In this document: piece by piece, positions 36,060 through 45,721 of the stretch
Position numbering within the stretch: position 1 is the first letter of the stretch
How the letters are laid out: every line of letters begins with the position of its first letter
Origin: Gracilibacillus oryzae
GTDB lineage: Bacteria; Bacillota; Bacilli; Bacillales; Amphibacillaceae
Length of the DNA stretch: 64,000 nt
Assembly: GCF_009498735.1 (NCBI RefSeq)
Contig: NZ_ML762435.1
Coordinates: forward strand, 25,357-89,356
Reading direction: 5' to 3'
Position numbers and translations under genes: made by a program
The notes under the pieces: generated by a model
What the model saw: the letters and a program-made list of their open reading frames with translations, nothing else
Told to the model about the DNA's origin: nothing
Database searches by the model: none

Positions 36060-38267
36060 TCAAGCAAATATTTGATCCATGATTTTCTGAACAAGCCGAC
36101 GCAGTTTATCTTTATCCACTTTCTCATCAGATCCGCGATACAAGTATTGTTCATATATTAACGTTAATTCCATCATTTCATTTATGCCCATTTTTTCATC
36201 AATCAACCGTGCATATTGACGTAGTGTCTGGCCTTTATTCCTGTGAAAACCTCTTCTGGCCAAAACATCTAATACATATAAGTAGCTCTTATCAAGCTCC
36301 ATTCGCTTGGCAATATTTCCCCATTTCCGTTTGTCATACCAATCCCTGATTTCCTTTCGTTTCCAAAAGATCAGAATGAATGCTGCAGCGATCAGGATAG
36401 CAAAACCAATAAGCCAGATTAGCCCATTATTATTTTCCTGATCATTTCCAGTTGAAGTTTCACTATTTTCTTCTTGCGCTGTTTCTACGTTTTCTGTTTC
36501 TTGCTGTGCTGGATCTTCTGCCAATTCTTCTTCCACAGCCTCTTCAGGTACTTCAGGCGTTAATGCTTCACCAGATGTTTCCTGGTAGAATTCAGTTGGA
36601 TTAGTAAAACCGCTTGTTGGTTCAAATGGTACCCAGCCAACTTCCGGAAAATAAACTTCTACCCATGAATGGGCATTATTGTTTGTTATTTCATATAAAT
36701 TATAACCATCAGGCAGGTTTTCCTGGTCAGGCTGCAAATTACCTCCAGTAAATCCTTTTACCCATCGTGCTGGTATATCTAAAGAGCGTAACATGACAAC
36801 CATCGATGTGGAGAAGTTATCGCAATAGCCAACCATTGTTTCGAACAGAAACTGATCAACATAATCTTCGCCTTGTTCAGGAACAGAAACATCCTCTGTT
36901 TGATACGTATACCCATTACTGCCAAAATACCCTTCGATCGCTTTTGCCTTTTCATATCTTGTCTGTTCTTCTTTTACAATTTCTGCAGCTAAATCATGTA
37001 CTCGCTGCGGCAAAGTCTCAGGCAATTGAAGATACTGGTTCCTTATATAATCTGGATCACTTCCGCTTACCTGATTCAGCTGATCGATATTAAATGAAGG
37101 GTCTTCATACAATATATTGAATGATTGGCTAATTAAGTTTTGTTCTCCCGCTTCCACTTCCATCATCCCTGACTCCATATCCTGGAATAGGTTGACGCCC
37201 GTCGGTGTTACAATAAAGCTGGATCCATAGGGAATTGGGACTTTAGACAAATTACTTTCCGGTGCATAACGAAGGGATGCTTCTGATTGTGTTGTCTCCA
37301 CTTCAGTAAAGGAAAAAGTTTCGAATTCTATTCTGCTTGCCCTTATCGGGTCATAATCTAATTCAGTTGACCTTTCCCATCCTTTTCCTGTATAAACATC
37401 CTTTGACTCAATCCGCCAATATAACCTTTCTTTGGCATATGCCTCAAACACGGGTGTGTCATCTTTGATAAAGGAACCACCTAATTTGGAGTCATTTTCG
37501 CCATAACCGACCCTCTGGAAAGAAGTGCCTTCACCGAATCCGACATGTCCTGCGGTGCTTTGAAGAAACGGGACAGGGTCTGGCCATTGCGGATTAAGCT
37601 TTGGTGCAAATAATCCTACCCCCACAACAACTAGCACCATTAGTGATACAGGCACCATCCATTTAAAAAAGTTTTGCTTATTCCTCTCGATCGGAACCCC
37701 TAAGTGCTGCAGCTGCATGTAGCGGCTAAGACCTAATGCAATAAATGCAATGAGAACAGTCCGGACAATCGCCGTAGTTGCAACATACACCGTAAATGTG
37801 TCCAATATTGCCAAATAGAAGATTGTCAGTACGACAAAAAGGAAAAATTTATTCGCGATCAGAAACCAGTAATGCAGTAAATAACTCATTAACCATAACA
37901 AAATAAAAAACAGGAAACTTCTAAATAAAGGAGACATCTCTGTCCAGTTCGCCTGCTGAATTATCTGGAGATTGTATTGCAGCTCCATTGATAACTGTGC
38001 GATCCATTCCCCGCTGAACAGAAACCCTGTCAAAAACAAATAATCTATGACAAGAATTAAACCAATTCCTTTAAAAATAAACTTCAGCCAGCCGTTTTTA
38101 AAGAAAAAAGAAATCGCAAAACAAAAAGCCGTATAGATAATAAATACATGCATACTTCCTGTATCTGTGATTTGCTCTAAAGGTCTCAGCCATTCCCAAA
38201 ACAATACAAACCCTGCTGTAATAATAATTAATGAGGAGAGGGAAAAGGAATATTTTGTATTATTCAT
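36060..38267 (-). CDS. yebA: Transglutaminase-like membrane protein YebA (TgpA family)
   Basis: A 735-residue integral membrane protein. Residues 1-~215 hold several transmembrane helices. A periplasm-side transglutaminase core follows, with catalytic Cys in MVGYCDNFSTSMVVMLRSL, His in NNAHSWVEVYFPEVGWVPFE and Asp/Glu nearby. Then come an acidic Glu-rich linker, one more helix (LIWLIGFAILIAAAFILIFW) and a C-terminal DUF4129-like cytosolic tail. It forms a conserved trio with the DUF58 and MoxR genes, each overlapping by 4 bp. The set is thought to act in envelope protein maturation; substrates are unknown. Confidence 0.88.
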   Translation of the reverse strand: MNNTKYSFSLSSLIIITAGFVLFWEWLRPLEQITDTGSMHVFIIYTAFCFAISFFFKNGWLKFIFKGIGLILVIDYLFLTGFLFSGEWIAQLSMELQYNLQIIQQANWTEMSPLFRSFLFFILLWLMSYLLHYWFLIANKFFLFVVLTIFYLAILDTFTVYVATTAIVRTVLIAFIALGLSRYMQLQHLGVPIERNKQNFFKWMVPVSLMVLVVVGVGLFAPKLNPQWPDPVPFLQSTAGHVGFGEGTSFQRVGYGENDSKLGGSFIKDDTPVFEAYAKERLYWRIESKDVYTGKGWERSTELDYDPIRASRIEFETFSFTEVETTQSEASLRYAPESNLSKVPIPYGSSFIVTPTGVNLFQDMESGMMEVEAGEQNLISQSFNILYEDPSFNIDQLNQVSGSDPDYIRNQYLQLPETLPQRVHDLAAEIVKEEQTRYEKAKAIEGYFGSNGYTYQTEDVSVPEQGEDYVDQFLFETMVGYCDNFSTSMVVMLRSLDIPARWVKGFTGGNLQPDQENLPDGYNLYEITNNNAHSWVEVYFPEVGWVPFEPTSGFTNPTEFYQETSGEALTPEVPEEAVEEELAEDPAQQETENVETAQEENSETSTGNDQENNNGLIWLIGFAILIAAAFILIFWKRKEIRDWYDKRKWGNIAKRMELDKSYLYVLDVLARRGFHRNKGQTLRQYARLIDEKMGINEMMELTLIYEQYLYRGSDEKVDKDKLRRLVQKIMDQIFA

Positions 38268-39535
38268 TTAGCTGCACTCACCTCCCATTTCTCTTTCACT
38301 AAATCTGCCTCCGTAATTGTCTGAACTGCAATATCTTTCAATTCCAGCTGTTGTATCATTCGTTGATTTTCCAGTGTTAACTGTTTTTCTGAAGAAATGT
38401 AACAAACGAATAATTGATAAGCCAGCTTCTTTTTCGCGATCAAACTGTTTACCAATTCTGCGTCTAAACAGGTAACAATCGTTAAGATGAGTGTTCCTTT
38501 AGGGAGGTAATGCACAGTCTGCTGGAGCTTGCCAGAAATATTTGATTGTTCTCCCTGTTTAATCGTAGCTAAATAATTCTGGACACTGGCAAATTGGGAC
38601 TGAATCTGCTGAGAGGTAAAATGTTTCTCCTGCTCTGCAAAAACATGGAGAGTTATATGCTGCCCTTTTGATCTCATTCTGCTTAAAATCGATAAGCAAA
38701 GCTCAATTGCAGCTTCAAATGACATTGGCAAAAGCTGTTTCCCGTTATTCACTGGTAATAGAACTGCTATATGCGCATCCTTTTCTTGCTCAAATTCTTT
38801 TGTCATCACTGTATTTTTTCTCGCCGTTGTTTTCCAGTCTATCCACGAAAAACGATCTCCTGGTATATACTCCCGAACTCCTGATACAACGTTTGTTAAT
38901 CTTTCATCATACATATTAGCAGGATTGCTCCCCTCTTCTAAGCTGTTTGTTCTCAGCTGCCATTTAATCTCATGAATGGCAGGATACACCACCACATGAG
39001 AATCCAGGTTTAGATTAAACTCACTTGATACGAGCCCGAATGGATCTCCAGTTGATAGTTTGATTGTGGTAAAGTCATGCTTACCACGAGGTAAATGATC
39101 CAATTTAAATGAAACACTAAACTCTTTTCTAAAATAGGGAAAAAGAATCTTCTTCAATGTGCGATTTTCACGATAATAGGACTGATCCGCCATATACTGA
39201 TATTTCTTATCTCCAATATCCTTATACTTTAGGGATGCAGGACATGATTCTTCAACCATGACATAAAAAAGAGGAAAATGCGTTTTACGCTTGATGTTAA
39301 TCTTTAATTCTACTGAACTGCCTGCATCAACATAGCTTGCAGACAGGTCCCTTTCCACCCGCCAATATTTGAATGGATAGAAAGGAATGATAAGCATATA
39401 AACAAGAATCGGTGTAATACTGTAAAAAAGAAACCAGCTGAGAAACCCTCCCTGGAACATTGCAAAGGAAAAAAGAATACCGATAAACAAACACAATTGA
39501 ATGACTCTGCCTAAATGTTGTGCTGTCCTCTTCAT
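38264..39535 (-). CDS. yeaD: DUF58 protein YeaD
   Basis: A 423-residue protein with two N-terminal membrane segments and a DUF58 domain carrying a von Willebrand A-like fold. Characteristic sequences are VSGVREYIPGDRFSWIDWKT, about residues 212-231, and ARKNTVMTKEFEQEKDAHIAVL. DUF58 proteins are the usual partners of MoxR ATPases. It overlaps yeaC upstream and yebA downstream by 4 bp each, so translation is coupled. Confidence 0.88.
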   Translation of the reverse strand: MKRTAQHLGRVIQLCLFIGILFSFAMFQGGFLSWFLFYSITPILVYMLIIPFYPFKYWRVERDLSASYVDAGSSVELKINIKRKTHFPLFYVMVEESCPASLKYKDIGDKKYQYMADQSYYRENRTLKKILFPYFRKEFSVSFKLDHLPRGKHDFTTIKLSTGDPFGLVSSEFNLNLDSHVVVYPAIHEIKWQLRTNSLEEGSNPANMYDERLTNVVSGVREYIPGDRFSWIDWKTTARKNTVMTKEFEQEKDAHIAVLLPVNNGKQLLPMSFEAAIELCLSILSRMRSKGQHITLHVFAEQEKHFTSQQIQSQFASVQNYLATIKQGEQSNISGKLQQTVHYLPKGTLILTIVTCLDAELVNSLIAKKKLAYQLFVCYISSEKQLTLENQRMIQQLELKDIAVQTITEADLVKEKWEVSAAK

Positions 39536-40485
39536 CCATGCAGTTCCTTTCGAACAGGTATATCAACTTTTTCCACAATTTCTGCCAGCAGCTTCTCTTG
39601 TGTCATTCCATCATATCTGGCTTCCGGCCTTAGGATAATCCGGTGGGTTAACACAAATGGTGCAAGGAACAGGACATCATCAGGAATGACATAATCCCGA
39701 TTATGAATAAAAGCATAGGCTTTGGCTGCACGCATCAATGCGATAGAGCCGCGGGGACTGACTCCCAGCTGTACATAGTTATTTTTCCTTGTACCTGAAG
39801 CAATCTGAACAATCAATTGTTTTACTGATTGATCGATATAAACATCTTCAATCACTGCTTGCATTTCAAGGAGCTGATTCTTATCAATAACAGGATAAAT
39901 TTGGTCAATTGGATGCTTTCGATCTGTTCGGTTTAACATTTCCAATTCATCTGTCTCATTTGGATATCCCATACTTAACTTCATAATAAACCGGTCAAGC
40001 TGTGCTTCCGGTAACGGATAAGTTCCTTCATAGTCTACCGGATTCTGTGTTGCCATGACGAAGAATGGTTTGTTTAATGATTTTGTGACACCGTCAACCG
40101 TTACATTCATTTCTTCCATTGCTTCTAACAGTGCTGACTGCGTTTTAGGTGAGGTACGGTTAATTTCGTCAGCTAACACAATATCACCAAAAATTGGTCC
40201 CTCTCTAAATTCAAAGACCATATCTTTCGGATTGTATATGGAAACACCTGTTACATCTGATGGAAGCAAATCAGGAGTAAACTGAATCCGCTTGAAATCA
40301 CAATTAAGGGATTTGGCAAGTGCACGAACAAGCATCGTTTTTCCGACACCTGGTACATCTTCTAATAATACATGCCCATCTGCTAAAAGAGCTACTAGGC
40401 TTAATGTTGCTTCACGTTCTTTCCCGATAATTACTTTTTGTATATTATCAAGGATTTCATTTACTTGTATGTGATACTTTGTCAT
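39532..40485 (-). CDS. yeaC: MoxR family AAA+ ATPase YeaC
   Basis: A 317-residue AAA+ ATPase of the MoxR class, chaperone-like proteins that help insert metals or assemble complexes. Walker A is EDVPGVGKTMLVRALAKSL near residues 38-56, Walker B is GDIVLADEINRTSPKTQSAL near residue 99, and sensor 1 FFVMATQNPVDYEGTYPLPE follows. The C-terminal lid has GVSPRGSIALMRAAKAYA. It leads the yeaC-yeaD-yebA operon, placed beside guaA as in B. subtilis. Confidence 0.92.
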   Translation of the reverse strand: MTKYHIQVNEILDNIQKVIIGKEREATLSLVALLADGHVLLEDVPGVGKTMLVRALAKSLNCDFKRIQFTPDLLPSDVTGVSIYNPKDMVFEFREGPIFGDIVLADEINRTSPKTQSALLEAMEEMNVTVDGVTKSLNKPFFVMATQNPVDYEGTYPLPEAQLDRFIMKLSMGYPNETDELEMLNRTDRKHPIDQIYPVIDKNQLLEMQAVIEDVYIDQSVKQLIVQIASGTRKNNYVQLGVSPRGSIALMRAAKAYAFIHNRDYVIPDDVLFLAPFVLTHRIILRPEARYDGMTQEKLLAEIVEKVDIPVRKELHG

Positions 40486-40803
40486 TTCGTGGCCTCCATC
40501 TCTATTATGCTGGTATAGTGATCTCGGTGTCTTAACTATATTTTTTTACTACAAATCTGCTATCTATCATTCTACCCTTAGCATACCATTCTCATACAAT
40601 TTTTAGAAGAAGGAAGCTTATTGAAATGATAAGAAAATTAATCTATTAATGGAAGAAAAGCCAGCAATAACAAATTGGAGTTCTGTTGGAAGAAAAAGAT
40701 GATGGAACATAGCAAAGATAGCTAATCAAAAAACCGAACAATAAATACACAAATGTGTCACTCACTAATGTACTAATTTAGATACTGCTAGCTCACCGCT
40801 GAA
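40486..40803. other. Intergenic region without a recognised gene
   Basis: About 320 AT-rich bases between yeaC and the potassium channel gene (both minus strand). I see no open frame with a ribosome-binding site, no structured RNA and no repeat. The yeaC promoter presumably lies near its left end, but no clear -35/-10 pair stands out. Confidence 0.5.
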
Positions 40804-40835
40804 GAAAAAAACCTCTTAGACGGCGCTAAGAGGTT
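40804..40835 (-). terminator. Intrinsic terminator of the Ktr-type gene
   Basis: AACCTCTTAG / CTAAGAGGTT form a ten-bp stem with a six-base loop, followed by TTTTTTT on the minus strand. The stem touches the stop codon. Confidence 0.88.
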
Positions 40836-42201
40836 ATCCGATAATGACACGTTCTTTCGGGTAATGAAATTTATCCTGGCTTGCATCTCCGCGTACAAGA
40901 AACAGGAAGGAGAAAATACCGATTCTTCCGATAAACATGAGACACATGATCAGGCATTTTCCGAATGTTGATAAATCTGGTGTGATTCCCATCGACAAAC
41001 CTGTTGTTCCAAATGCCGATGAAACTTCAAATACAATTTGAATCAGGGAAAAGTTCTCTGTGTATGATAAAACAATCACAGAAGAAACACACAACATTAA
41101 AGCAGTGGAGATGACAATAAAGGAACGCAGAATGTCTTCCTGGTCAAGCTCCCTGCCAAATACTTTTACACTGGAATTTCCTTTCGCATAATTCCAGATT
41201 GTCAATAGCATAATGGCAAATGTTGTTGTTCGAATCCCCCCGCCGACACTGCTTGGTGAAGCTCCAATAAACATTAATGTACTTATCAGAAATAATGTTG
41301 GCAGAGAGAACTCTGAGACATCCATTGTTGATAAGCCCCCGCTTCTGGAAGTAACCGACTGAAACAGACTATAGAAAAAAGTCTCATGCCAGCTTTTGTT
41401 TGCGAAGAAATTATTGTGCTCAAGGACATAAATTAGAACCGCTCCAACGATAACTAACCAGAAAAAGGTGATCGTGGTTATTTTGGTAAATAAGGTAAAT
41501 TTATGACGATCATTAATACCATATTTTTTCCCTTGTAATACTTCTTGTACTTCTACTAAGACTGGAAAGCCAATTGCTCCAAGAATGATTAAAACCATAT
41601 GGATAAATTGGACAAAATAATCATCAGCAAACGGTATTAAGGAAGCACCTGTAATATCCAGCCCTCCATTTGTTGTAGCACTGATTGATGCAAATATACC
41701 ATGATGAAGAGCTTCCTGAAACGTATCATAATAGTTCAGAAAGTGTAAGGATAATACAATCGCACCAATCAGTTCGATTAAAAGAATAATTTTAAATATC
41801 TCTAACATCAGCTTCACTAAGCCTGCTAATGTTTTACTATTTTGGTCAACCATAATTAATTTACGGTTTCTGATTCCGATTTTTTTCCCAAGGAGAACCC
41901 AGATAAATGTCCCCATTGTCATAATCCCAATACCGCCCAAATGCAATATGACGGCAATAGCTATTTGACCAGCTGAATTAAAAGTGTCGGAAATTGATAC
42001 AACTGTTAATCCTGTCACACTGATGGAAGTAACAGCAGTAAACATAGCTTCAATAAAGGACAGCTCGACACCTGGCTTATGGAAAACTGGTAAACTAACG
42101 ATAATGGTTGAGATAATAACAGCTAAAAAGTAATAGGTAACGATAAGATGAATCGTTGACCATTGTTTAAATATTTTATTCCAAATTTCCCGGATCTTCA
42201 T
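40834..42201 (-). CDS. Ktr-type potassium uptake channel subunit (KtrB/KtrD, TrkH family)
   Basis: A 455-residue membrane protein of the Trk/Ktr/HKT superfamily, which forms the K+ (and Na+-influenced) pore. Four M1-P-M2 repeats are visible through their pore glycines: SISVTGLTVV, SATTNGGLDITG, SRSGGLSTMD and GTTGLSMGI. The M2C gate region with small residues (MFIGASPSSVGGGIRTTTF) follows the third. A KtrA/KtrC cytosolic regulatory subunit is not in the window, as for the stand-alone ktrD of B. subtilis. The ATG at 42201 is preceded by GGGAGAATTATC. Confidence 0.92.
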   Translation of the reverse strand: MKIREIWNKIFKQWSTIHLIVTYYFLAVIISTIIVSLPVFHKPGVELSFIEAMFTAVTSISVTGLTVVSISDTFNSAGQIAIAVILHLGGIGIMTMGTFIWVLLGKKIGIRNRKLIMVDQNSKTLAGLVKLMLEIFKIILLIELIGAIVLSLHFLNYYDTFQEALHHGIFASISATTNGGLDITGASLIPFADDYFVQFIHMVLIILGAIGFPVLVEVQEVLQGKKYGINDRHKFTLFTKITTITFFWLVIVGAVLIYVLEHNNFFANKSWHETFFYSLFQSVTSRSGGLSTMDVSEFSLPTLFLISTLMFIGASPSSVGGGIRTTTFAIMLLTIWNYAKGNSSVKVFGRELDQEDILRSFIVISTALMLCVSSVIVLSYTENFSLIQIVFEVSSAFGTTGLSMGITPDLSTFGKCLIMCLMFIGRIGIFSFLFLVRGDASQDKFHYPKERVIIG

Positions 42202-42514
42202 TCTGATAATTCTCCCTCAATTTATTGAAACTAGTCGATAGTTTACCATATTCGTGATAAATAAGCATCACTTTCTCCTAAAGTTGTAAAAGGAATTAAC
42301 ATATGTTTAAAACAAGGAGATGAAACTTGCAGAATTAGAAAAAATTATAGATGATTTATTTATAATAAGCGAGACTTTGATCAGTTGGAAGTTCTGATCA
42401 CTCGGAACATTAGCGAAACTTGGTTAGATAAATTTGTTTTTCTAGTAGTTTCAATTTACAATATTTTTAGTAGTTTATTCGTATTTTACAATGTAAAGGA
42501 GAAAATTAAATTTG
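42202..42514. other. Divergent intergenic region of two cation channel genes
   Basis: About 310 AT-rich bases between the divergent potassium and sodium channel genes. It holds the third copy of the short repeat with core GAGACTTTGATCAG (42367-42384), followed by a partly related GATCACTCGGAACATTAGCGA. No riboswitch is recognised; in particular I do not see a c-di-AMP (ydaO) aptamer. Confidence 0.5.
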
Positions 42515-43300
42515 ATGGAAATGTTGAGAAAATTTGTGATGGATACTCGGTTTAACCGGTTTATTACTGGGCTTATTATTATTAATGCCATATTAATCGG
42601 GATAGAGACCTACCCTGGTGTCTATTCCAACAATTACACACTGTTCTTTACTTTGGATGTAATCATCCTCGCTATTTTCACTATAGAAGTACTTTTGAAA
42701 ATAGCCGTCCTAAGGAAAGGATTCTTCCATAACTTCTGGAATATTTTCGATCTCATCATCGTACTAGGCAGCGTTATTTTATACAGCACACCATTCGTAA
42801 GTGTATTACGGATCTTCCGCGTTCTTCGTGTGTTCCGTACAATTTCCACTGTTCCTACCTTACGACGGATCGTTACAGCTCTTTTTATGGCTATTCCGAC
42901 AATAAGCAGTGTTCTTCTTATTATGGCCATTATATTTTATGTCTATGCTATTTTAGGGACCAGTTTTTATCGTGAAATCTCGCCTGAATATTTTGGTGAC
43001 ATTTTCTTAAGCTCTGTTACCTTATTCCAGATATTCACGTTAGAATCATGGGCTAGCGGAATATTCCGGCCGATTTTTGAGCAATCTCCTTCCTCATGGT
43101 TTTACTTTATATCATTTATTATTATCACAACCTTCATTATGATCAATTTAATCGTAGGGGAAATTGTTAATAATGCCCAGAAATTATCAGAAAACATTGA
43201 AGAAGAATCAGATGAAATCAAACGTGAAATCCATGAAATAAGTGCATTGAGAAAAGAGATAGAAGAAGTGAAACAATTACTATTAGAAAAAAATAAATAG
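42515..43300 (+). CDS. Bacterial voltage-gated sodium channel (NaChBac/BacNav type)
   Basis: A 261-residue single-domain, six-helix ion channel that works as a tetramer. S4 is visible as RIFRVLRVFR with arginines every third residue (residues ~99-108). The selectivity filter TLESWAS (~175-181) is identical to that of NaChBac. S6 is FIIITTFIMINLIVGEIVNN, and the C-terminal ~45 residues form an acidic/basic coiled coil (ISALRKEIEEVKQLLLE) used for tetramer assembly. The family is common in alkaliphilic and halophilic Bacillaceae, where it supports Na+ re-entry for pH homeostasis and motility. The start may instead be the TTG at 42512; AAGGAG lies 10-13 bases upstream. Confidence 0.92.
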   Translation: MEMLRKFVMDTRFNRFITGLIIINAILIGIETYPGVYSNNYTLFFTLDVIILAIFTIEVLLKIAVLRKGFFHNFWNIFDLIIVLGSVILYSTPFVSVLRIFRVLRVFRTISTVPTLRRIVTALFMAIPTISSVLLIMAIIFYVYAILGTSFYREISPEYFGDIFLSSVTLFQIFTLESWASGIFRPIFEQSPSSWFYFISFIIITTFIMINLIVGEIVNNAQKLSENIEEESDEIKREIHEISALRKEIEEVKQLLLEKNK

Positions 43301-43339
43301 ACTATGCAAGCATAAGGCATCTGCTCAGCAACATATTGA

Positions 43340-43370
43340 CCGGACCCTGAGCGTGAAATCAGGAGTCCGG
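43340..43370 (+). terminator. Hairpin after the sodium channel gene
   Basis: CCGGACCCTGA and TCAGGAGTCCGG pair over 11 bp with one bulge and an eight-base loop. The tail (GACATAAGTTCGGGTTTT) has only a delayed T-run, so it is a weak or atypical terminator. Confidence 0.4.
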
Positions 43371-43504
43371 GACATAAGTTCGGGTTTTAGTGCAGGTTAT
43401 TTCCGTCCCCTTTTCTCTTAATTTTAGGCTGTTGTGTTATGCAATCTAACTAACAGATACATATACTTTGAGTATAAACACATATCCTGAAGGAGGTTCG
43501 GTAG

Positions 43505-44155
43505 TTGAGTATATTAAAAAATCAACTGAATCAGTCTATCACAGTGTATTTCGCTGAACAGAAACTGGATGGAATCCTTATAGAAGCAGGAAGCGATATT
43601 CTCCTGATCTATAAAAATAATGAATTCATCTATATACCTGTCGCACATATTCAGCAAATAAAAAAATGCAATGATGGCAGAATTACACCCGAACTGGATT
43701 TGCCTGGTCATATGAAAGAATTATCATTAAGGAAAGTATTAATAAATGCAAAAGGAATTTTTACAGAGATTGTTGTTTCCTCAGCTCAATCCATTCATGG
43801 GTATATAACGAATGTACTAAATGATTATTTCGTTTTTTATTCGCCTGTTTATAAGACAATGTTTATTCCGCTCCATCACTTGAAATGGTTAATTCCATAC
43901 AAAGAAAACGAGATACCTTACGGGTTAGCCCAGGAACAACTGCCACTTCACCCAAGCACGATGAATCTTTCCAGAACACTTGAAATTCAATTACAGAAGC
44001 TACTTGGGAAGATAGTTATCATCGATCTTGGCACAAAACCCGACCACATTGGCAAATTAAAGAACATTTATCCAACAATGATGGAATTGGTATCAGCAAG
44101 ACAGGAACCAGTCTTCCTCCCTCTAAACCATATCGGATCCATTCACTTTTCCTAG
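43505..44155 (+). CDS. DUF2642-like protein (possibly spore-coat related)
   Basis: A 216-residue soluble protein. The last ~60 residues (LLGKIVIIDLGTKPDHIGKL, then VFLPLNHIGSIHF) look like a DUF2642 domain, a small Sm-like barrel found in spore-associated proteins of Bacillus. The first half holds similar short barrel motifs (GILIEAGSDILLIYKNNEFI followed by YIPVAHIQ), so the protein seems to be built of three related modules. The function is not established. The start is a TTG at 43505 with AAGGAGG eight bases upstream. It converges with ung, leaving 3 bp between the stops. Confidence 0.6.
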   Translation: MSILKNQLNQSITVYFAEQKLDGILIEAGSDILLIYKNNEFIYIPVAHIQQIKKCNDGRITPELDLPGHMKELSLRKVLINAKGIFTEIVVSSAQSIHGYITNVLNDYFVFYSPVYKTMFIPLHHLKWLIPYKENEIPYGLAQEQLPLHPSTMNLSRTLEIQLQKLLGKIVIIDLGTKPDHIGKLKNIYPTMMELVSARQEPVFLPLNHIGSIHFS

Positions 44156-44158
44156 CAT

Positions 44159-44833
44159 TCATTCAATTTGCCAATCAATTGGTTCTTTCCCCACTTCTTG
44201 TAGAATTTCATTTGTTTTCGAAAAAGGTTTGCTCCCAAAGAACCCACGGTGGGCTGATAACGGACTAGGGTGTGGTGACTTGATAATAAAATGTTTGGAT
44301 GTATCAATTAGAGCCTGCTTTTTTTGCGCAGCAGCTCCCCACAGAATGTAAACAACAGGATCTGTTTTATCATTTAAACTGACAATAACTTGATTAGTAA
44401 ACTGTTCCCAGCCCTTTCCGCGATGAGAATGGGCCTGTCCTGCTCTGACGGTAAGAACATTATTTAATAAAAGCACACCTTGTTCTGCCCATTTTTTTAA
44501 GTAACCGTGATCAGGGATCGAACAGCCCAAATCCTCTGCCAGTTCTTTGTAAATATTTCTCAGTGATGGAGGAATGTCCACTTCTGGTTTAACAGAGAAA
44601 CTAAGACCATGCGCCTGATCCGGTCCGTGATAAGGGTCTTGTCCTAATATCACTACTTTCACATCAGCATAGGATGTGTAATTGAGGGCATTAAATATAT
44701 CATACATATTTGGATAGATCGTATATTGCTGATACTCTTTTTTTAAGAATTCGCGTAATTGCTTATAATATTCTTTATCAAATTCCTGTTCAAGTACATT
44801 AGCCCAATCATTTTTCAATACTTCTTTTGACAT
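44159..44833 (-). CDS. ung: Uracil-DNA glycosylase
   Basis: Family 1 UDG removing uracil from DNA. It is 224 residues. Catalytic Asp lies in [20 protein letters not shown] near residues 60-79, LLLNNVLTV forms the uracil pocket, and the DNA-intercalating Leu loop with catalytic His is [17 protein letters not shown] near residue 184. It is the last gene of a minus-strand set with ribokinase and a nucleoside hydrolase, only 6 bp from rbsK. Confidence 0.97.
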   Translation of the reverse strand: MSKEVLKNDWANVLEQEFDKEYYKQLREFLKKEYQQYTIYPNMYDIFNALNYTSYADVKVVILGQDPYHGPDQAHGLSFSVKPEVDIPPSLRNIYKELAEDLGCSIPDHGYLKKWAEQGVLLLNNVLTVRAGQAHSHRGKGWEQFTNQVIVSLNDKTDPVVYILWGAAAQKKQALIDTSKHFIIKSPHPSPLSAHRGFFGSKPFSKTNEILQEVGKEPIDWQIE

Positions 44834-44839
44834 GTTATC

Positions 44840-45709
44840 TCAACCTTTTTTTAAAAATTGATCTACTTCTTCTGCTGTCGGCATTCCTGATTGCGCTCCC
44901 AGTTTCTGAACGGATAACGCAGCTGCAGCATTAGCAAAGGTCAATGCCTCACGCAATGAGGAGCCTTGCGCTAATTGTGCAGCAAGCGCACCATTAAATG
45001 TATCACCGGCACCTGTTGTATCAAGCACTTCTACTTGATGACCAGGGATATTTGTCTTTATACCCGCTTCAATAAATTCTACTCCTGCTTCACCTTTGGT
45101 TATCATCATTTTTTCTTCATATTCATCCCCAAAAAGTTGCGCTCTCTCTGACTCATTTGGAGTAATATAAGTTGCCTTCTCCCATGCTTCATCTGATAGT
45201 TGCATTGCTGGTGCAGGATTCACAATTACCGGAATATTATTTTCAGAACACATCGCCAGACAATACTCAATAGTTTCCTTAGGTATTTCGAATTGAATGA
45301 CAACAATTTCGCTGTCAAGGATCTGTTCTTTATGCGTGGAAACAAAAGCAGGCGTAACATGTTCATTAGCCCCAGAAATAAAAATAATCCGGTTATCTTT
45401 TTCAGTTAGTATGATATTCGCAAGACCAGAGGATGTCTCGGGAATGGTAGAAACAGAATCAACATTAATCTTTTCTTTTTGCAATACAGTTAGAAGTTCT
45501 TCGCCAAAGGCATCGTCACCAACACAGCCGATCATCTGAACATCCGCACCTAACCTGGCAGCAGCTACTGCCTGATTCGCACCTTTACCGCCTGGTTGTG
45601 TCTCAAACGTTGTGCCACGTACGGTTTCTCCCTTTTCGGGAAAAATTTCTGTTGATGTTACCAGATCCATATTGATACTGCCAATTACCGTAATTTTTGG
45701 TTTTTTCAC
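44840..45709 (-). CDS. rbsK: Ribokinase
   Basis: PfkB-family kinase phosphorylating ribose to ribose-5-phosphate. It is 289 residues. The N-terminal VIGSINMDLV with GGKGANQAVAAARLGA and the C-terminal DTTGAGDTFNGALAAQLA with the catalytic Asp are diagnostic. The preceding gene encodes a nucleoside hydrolase that would release ribose, so the pair forms a nucleoside salvage route rather than a ribose-transport operon. The start at 45709 has GGTGGTGGG upstream. Confidence 0.93.
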   Translation of the reverse strand: MKKPKITVIGSINMDLVTSTEIFPEKGETVRGTTFETQPGGKGANQAVAAARLGADVQMIGCVGDDAFGEELLTVLQKEKINVDSVSTIPETSSGLANIILTEKDNRIIFISGANEHVTPAFVSTHKEQILDSEIVVIQFEIPKETIEYCLAMCSENNIPVIVNPAPAMQLSDEAWEKATYITPNESERAQLFGDEYEEKMMITKGEAGVEFIEAGIKTNIPGHQVEVLDTTGAGDTFNGALAAQLAQGSSLREALTFANAAAALSVQKLGAQSGMPTAEEVDQFLKKG

Positions 45710-45721
45710 AATCCCACCACC

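Noticed and set aside
40486-40803. Hidden small gene or RNA in the yeaC-ktr gap
   Set aside because: No open frame with a ribosome-binding site and no stable hairpin series was found by eye.
42202-42514. c-di-AMP riboswitch upstream of the Ktr gene
   Set aside because: The region is AT-rich and short, and none of the conserved ydaO aptamer segments is visible.
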